From Armatimonadota bacterium (GTDB taxonomy: Bacteria > Armatimonadota > HRBIN16), in the NCBI GenBank assembly GCA_026003175.1, contig BPGT01000004.1, positions 1 through 64,000 of the forward strand: a stretch of DNA of 64,000 bases, written 5' to 3'. How positions within the stretch are numbered: position 1 is the first letter of the stretch; each line of letters begins with the position of its first letter. Both the position numbers and the translations under genes were made by a program. Shown piece by piece: positions 60,649-64,000 of the stretch. The notes beneath the pieces are model-generated. The model had not been told where the DNA came from. It searched no databases and saw only the letters and a list, made by a program, of their open reading frames with translations.

Positions 60649-61784
60649 TGGCTTATCGTAGAGTTGTGGTTAAGGTTGGTACCAGCACGCTGACCGATGA
60701 GACCGGCGCGTTGGACCGGGTGTACATCGCCTCGTTGGCAATGCAGTGCGCTGCCGAGCATCGTTCAGGCACTGATATGGTGCTGGTGAGTTCCGGCGCC
60801 ATCCGCGCAGGCGTCGAGCAATGGGAGGGTTATGTTGGGCAGCCGGCAGAATCCCTCTCTCGCGCGACCATACCCTTCAAGCAGGCGATGGCAGCTATCG
60901 GTCAGCCCCTGTTGATGCAGGCGTATCTGGCGGCGTTTGCGGCGTACGACCTGCCGGTGGCGCAGGTGCTGCTCACGCGTGAGGATTTCGGTGAGCGGCA
61001 TCGCTTCCTGCACGCCCGCAACACCCTCCAGCAACTGCTCAGGATGGGCGTCGTCCCTATCATTAACGAGAACGACACCGTTGCCACCGAGGAGATTCGC
61101 TTCGGCGATAACGATACGCTGGCGGCAATGGTGGCTTCCCTGCTGGATGCCGACCTGCTGATTCTGCTTTCGGACGTGGAGGGGCTGTATGAGCGAGACG
61201 AACGCGGGCGGTACACCCGGCTGGTGCGCCAGGTGCATCGGCTGGATGAGCACATCTGGCGTATGGCGCAGGGTAGTGGCTCGCGCGTGGGTACGGGTGG
61301 CATGATTACCAAACTGCAGGCGGCGCAGATCGCCACCACCTCCGGCGTGATGATGGTGATTGCGCATGGCAGGCACGAGGGAATCATCCATCAAATCTGT
61401 CATGGACGCGATTTCGTGGGCACGGTGTTCTATCCCCTGCCGCGCAAGCTGTGTCACCGCAAACGCTGGCTGGCATACGGTCTGCCCTCCTCGGGGGCGA
61501 TTGTGGTGAACGAGGGAGCCAAACAGCGCATTATTGCGGATGGCAAAAGTTTGCTTCCCGCAGGCGTGCTGCGTTGCGAAGGACACTTTTTGCCTCAGCA
61601 GGTGGTGGAAGTACGCGATGAGGGCGGTCATGTGTTCGCGCGTGGGTTTACCAACTACAGTAGCGAGGAGCTGACGCGCATCGCAGGCTGCCAGAGCTCG
61701 CAGATAGCCGAGAAGCTCGGCTTCAAACGCGCCGATGAGGTGATACACCGCGATAATCTGGTGCTGGTTTACGACGCGGTGTGA
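60648..61784 (+). CDS. proB: Glutamate 5-kinase
   Basis: 378 aa. Amino-acid kinase domain (VVVKVGTSTLTDE, VLVSSGAIRAG, IINENDTVATEEIRFGDND, LLSDVEGLY, GTGGMITKLQAA) and a C-terminal PUA domain (about 280-365). First step of proline synthesis; proA is not next to it. Coupled to obgE. Confidence 0.95.
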
Positions 61785-61881
61785 ACATCCTGCACTGACG
61801 AACCGCTGAGCACGCAGGAAGCGAGATAATGACTCGGCGAACCCTGCGCTCTCTGCGGTGAAAACGCGGAGGAGTAGTGAC

Positions 61882-63900
61882 ATGAAAATGGGTAGAGTGT
61901 GGTGCTGGCTGGTCGCATGGGTGGCTCTGTCCGCCGTACAGGCACTGTCTGCGCCTTCGGTGACCCTGTCCGACCTGCTGAAGCAGATGGTAGACCTCGA
62001 GGCGTTAAGCCTAGAACCCCTTCCGGGCGAGCGATGCAATCAAGCATCCAGCTACGACCGCGCCAGCCGCATCGTGGACGGCAAGAAAGTAGACTGGTTT
62101 GCCAACGGCGATGCCGGTCAGTACATCCGCATCGAGGAACGTAGCGGGCGCAGGGAGATGGTGATGGCAGATATTCCGGGACCCGGTGCGATAGTGCGTA
62201 TCTGGTCGGCGAACCCGAAGGGTATACTACGCATCTACATCGACGGCACGGAGAAACCGGCGATAGAGCGCGAATTTGCGAAGCTGTTTGACGGTTCGCA
62301 AGGATATCCGTTCATCCCTCCTCTGGCAGGTATACGTTCCAGTGGAGCCAACGTCTATTTCCCCATTCCCTTTGCGAAGCGTGCGCTGGTTACCGTAGAA
62401 GGCGGCGAAGGCATGTACTATCACGTCAACTATCGTCTCTATCCGCCCGGCACACAGGTAGAAAGCTTCTCCTGGCAGGCGGTAGAGCGTACGCGCAAAC
62501 TGGGCGAGCAGGTGATGCGGCGGCTGGCAAAGCCCTACGAGACGTGGCGTGCGCCTGCTGGTTCGCAAACCTATTCGCTTCGCTGGGATATTCCTCCGAG
62601 TGGCTCGCGGGTGCTGAATCTGCAGGGACCGGCGCGTATCGTAGCAATCGAGATGCAGCCGCAGGCGAGGGACATACAGAAAGCATTGCGGGCGGCAGTG
62701 CTGGAAATCACCTGGGATAACGGTATGTTGCCCTCAGTGTGGTCTCCGCTGGGCGATTTCTTCGGCACTGGACCCGGCTTAAACCCATATCAGGCATTAC
62801 CCTGTGGAGTGCTGGAAAACGGCACGATGTACAGCCACTGGGTGATGCCTTTTGCCTGGCGGGCGGTGCTGCGGATACGCAACGAGGGAGATGAAACGCT
62901 GGAGCTGTCGGGCAAGGTGGTGGTGCAGCCCATGCGCTGGAGCGATCGCTGGATGCACTTCCACGCGCAGTGGCATACGCAATATCCCATCCGCACCCGC
63001 CCGATGCGCGACTGGACGATGGCAGAGGCGTGGGGAACAGGGCGTTTTGTGGGCGTTGCGTTGAGTGTGGCAAATCCTGTCAAGGTGTGGTGGGGCGAAG
63101 GCGACGAGAAGTTTTACGTGGACGGAGAGCAGTTTCCCAGCACCTTCGGCACCGGTACAGAAGACTTCTTCGGCTACGCCTGGGGTAATCCCACACCGTT
63201 CACGCACGCCTACCACAACCAGCCCCGTGCCGATGGACCCGGCAGCTACGGTCACGTGTCCAACAACCGTTTCTTCATTATCGACAACGTGCCGTTCCAG
63301 AAGAGCTTTCGCGCGGATATCGAGGTATGGCACTGGGCAGAAGTGGAGGTCAGCTACAGCGCAATCGGTTACTGGTACGCGACTGGCGAGCAAGGAGCAA
63401 GGAGCTTTCCCACCTTGCGCGAGCGTTTGCCCGTGCAGCTACCCGAGCTGAAGGTGTATCGCGAGCCTGATGCTATCGAGGGCGAGGCGATGAAGATTTT
63501 GCGATGCAACGGTGGCAACACCAGCACGCAAGACATGCAGGGCTTTGGCGAGGCGTGGAGTGGTGGTGCGCAGTTGTGGTGGACAGGTGCACAACCGGGC
63601 AACGTGCTCGAACTGGGCTTTAACGCCAGCAAGGCAGGCACGTACGATCTGATTGTGGCGATGACCAAAGCAGTGGACTATGGACAGTTCCGCCTGTCGG
63701 TGAACGGCGTGTCCGTCGGCGATGTGGTAGACCTGTTCAATAACGGGGTCGTCCACACGGGCAAAATCAGCATGGGAAGGGTGCAGTTGAAGCAGGGGCA
63801 AAACGTGCTGCGTGTGGAGGTGGTGGGCACCAACCCTGCCAGCACCGGCGATCGCTACATGTTCGGGCTGGACTTTATCAAGATAGTGCCGGTGCAATAA
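61882..63900 (+). CDS. Secreted DUF2961 (GH172-type) glycoside hydrolase
   Basis: 672 aa. MKMGRVWCWLVAWVALSAVQ... is a signal peptide. The DUF2961 core is at ~45-500: RIWSANPKGILRIYIDGTEK, FPIPFAKRALVTVEGG, GDFFGTGPGLNPY and FPSTFGTGTEDFFGYAWG, the last carrying the conserved Glu of this family. GH172 members act on fructofuranose- or arabinofuranose-containing glycans. A C-terminal CBM-like sandwich (570-670, GNVLELGFNASKAGTYDLIV) follows. ATG 61882 is seven bases behind GGAGGAG. Confidence 0.9.
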   Translation: MKMGRVWCWLVAWVALSAVQALSAPSVTLSDLLKQMVDLEALSLEPLPGERCNQASSYDRASRIVDGKKVDWFANGDAGQYIRIEERSGRREMVMADIPGPGAIVRIWSANPKGILRIYIDGTEKPAIEREFAKLFDGSQGYPFIPPLAGIRSSGANVYFPIPFAKRALVTVEGGEGMYYHVNYRLYPPGTQVESFSWQAVERTRKLGEQVMRRLAKPYETWRAPAGSQTYSLRWDIPPSGSRVLNLQGPARIVAIEMQPQARDIQKALRAAVLEITWDNGMLPSVWSPLGDFFGTGPGLNPYQALPCGVLENGTMYSHWVMPFAWRAVLRIRNEGDETLELSGKVVVQPMRWSDRWMHFHAQWHTQYPIRTRPMRDWTMAEAWGTGRFVGVALSVANPVKVWWGEGDEKFYVDGEQFPSTFGTGTEDFFGYAWGNPTPFTHAYHNQPRADGPGSYGHVSNNRFFIIDNVPFQKSFRADIEVWHWAEVEVSYSAIGYWYATGEQGARSFPTLRERLPVQLPELKVYREPDAIEGEAMKILRCNGGNTSTQDMQGFGEAWSGGAQLWWTGAQPGNVLELGFNASKAGTYDLIVAMTKAVDYGQFRLSVNGVSVGDVVDLFNNGVVHTGKISMGRVQLKQGQNVLRVEVVGTNPASTGDRYMFGLDFIKIVPVQ

Positions 63901-63935
63901 GGTGGAGTGTTCCACAGGGTTCTGACCGCCACCCA

Positions 63936-64000
63936 GTGGAGGGCGAGGCTCCCGCCGAGCCGTTGGTGTCATTGCGAGGGAACGGGGACATGCCTCTCTC
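63936..64000. repeat. Dispersed repeats at the right edge
   Basis: GTGGAGGGCGAGGCTCCCGC and CGAGCCGTTGGTGT is the inverse of 9334-9368. It is followed by GTCATTGCGAGG, the start of the unit at 53037, and runs out of the window. Confidence 0.7.

Overview
The window looks like a chromosome segment from an Armatimonadota-like, didermic, probably thermophilic bacterium. This is an inference from gene style, not from a marker gene. The clues are type IV prepilin-like proteins with a very conserved N-terminus and an H-X9-DG motif, RHS remnants, HAF-repeat and dockerin-like secreted proteins, many secreted sugar-active proteins, PIN and Uma2 families, and a complete SUF operon. No rRNA, plasmid or phage genes are visible.

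Layout. 1-2.6 kb: tRNA-Val(GAC), a Uma2 nuclease, a Cys-rich small protein, a membrane protein and a prepilin. 2.65-11.0 kb: two pairs of minus-strand membrane genes (including a DUF6754-type protein) that look like one module split by about 5 kb of inserted DNA. The insert holds an RHS remnant, two tandem-repeat arrays, and a secreted Ig-like protein whose frame is broken at a run of ten G. 11.0-17.9 kb: a VapBC-like pair with a truncated toxin, a 1323-aa secreted carbohydrate-active protein, a PIN toxin/antitoxin pair between two perfect 43-bp repeats that each carry a promoter, a HIT protein, a family 4 uracil-DNA glycosylase, and a toxin remnant. 18.0-23.1 kb: a signalling operon (vWA, J/zinc-ribbon/two-FHA, PP2C, Ser/Thr kinase) resembling a TerY-P triad. 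23.2-25.9 kb: oxidoreductase, cytidine deaminase, mannitol-1-phosphate dehydrogenase.

26.1-33.0 kb: a minus-strand SUF operon in the order rrf2-sufC-sufB-sufD-Rieske-sufS-sufU-sufT-sufA. 33.0-37.0 kb: paired MITEs, a truncated RHS gene and two secreted proteins. 37.0-45.5 kb: thiN, a sodium:solute symporter, an R3H/AAA ATPase, tmk, a cyclic-di-AMP receptor-like gene, rnc, a prepilin, motA and motB. 45.5-50.1 kb: two S41 proteases (the first apparently catalytically dead), a polysaccharide deacetylase and an outer-membrane barrel. 50.2-50.8 kb: four tRNA genes. 51.0-64 kb: a six-hairpin glycosidase, a winged-helix-like unknown, rimO, a HAF-repeat protein split from a dockerin-like domain by an amber codon, rplU-rpmA-obgE-proB and a GH172/DUF2961 protein.

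The most striking signal is a family of about 186-bp non-autonomous mobile elements (six copies). They have GAGGGTGTTCGA-type terminal inverted repeats and 9-10-bp target duplications. At four independent sites the target duplication ends exactly on the first T of a promoter -35 hexamer (suf operon, S41 protease, tRNA-Arg, rplU). A further, older copy ends 10 bp from the -35 of the HAF gene. The window therefore suggests an element that targets the upstream edge of promoters and leaves the core promoter intact.
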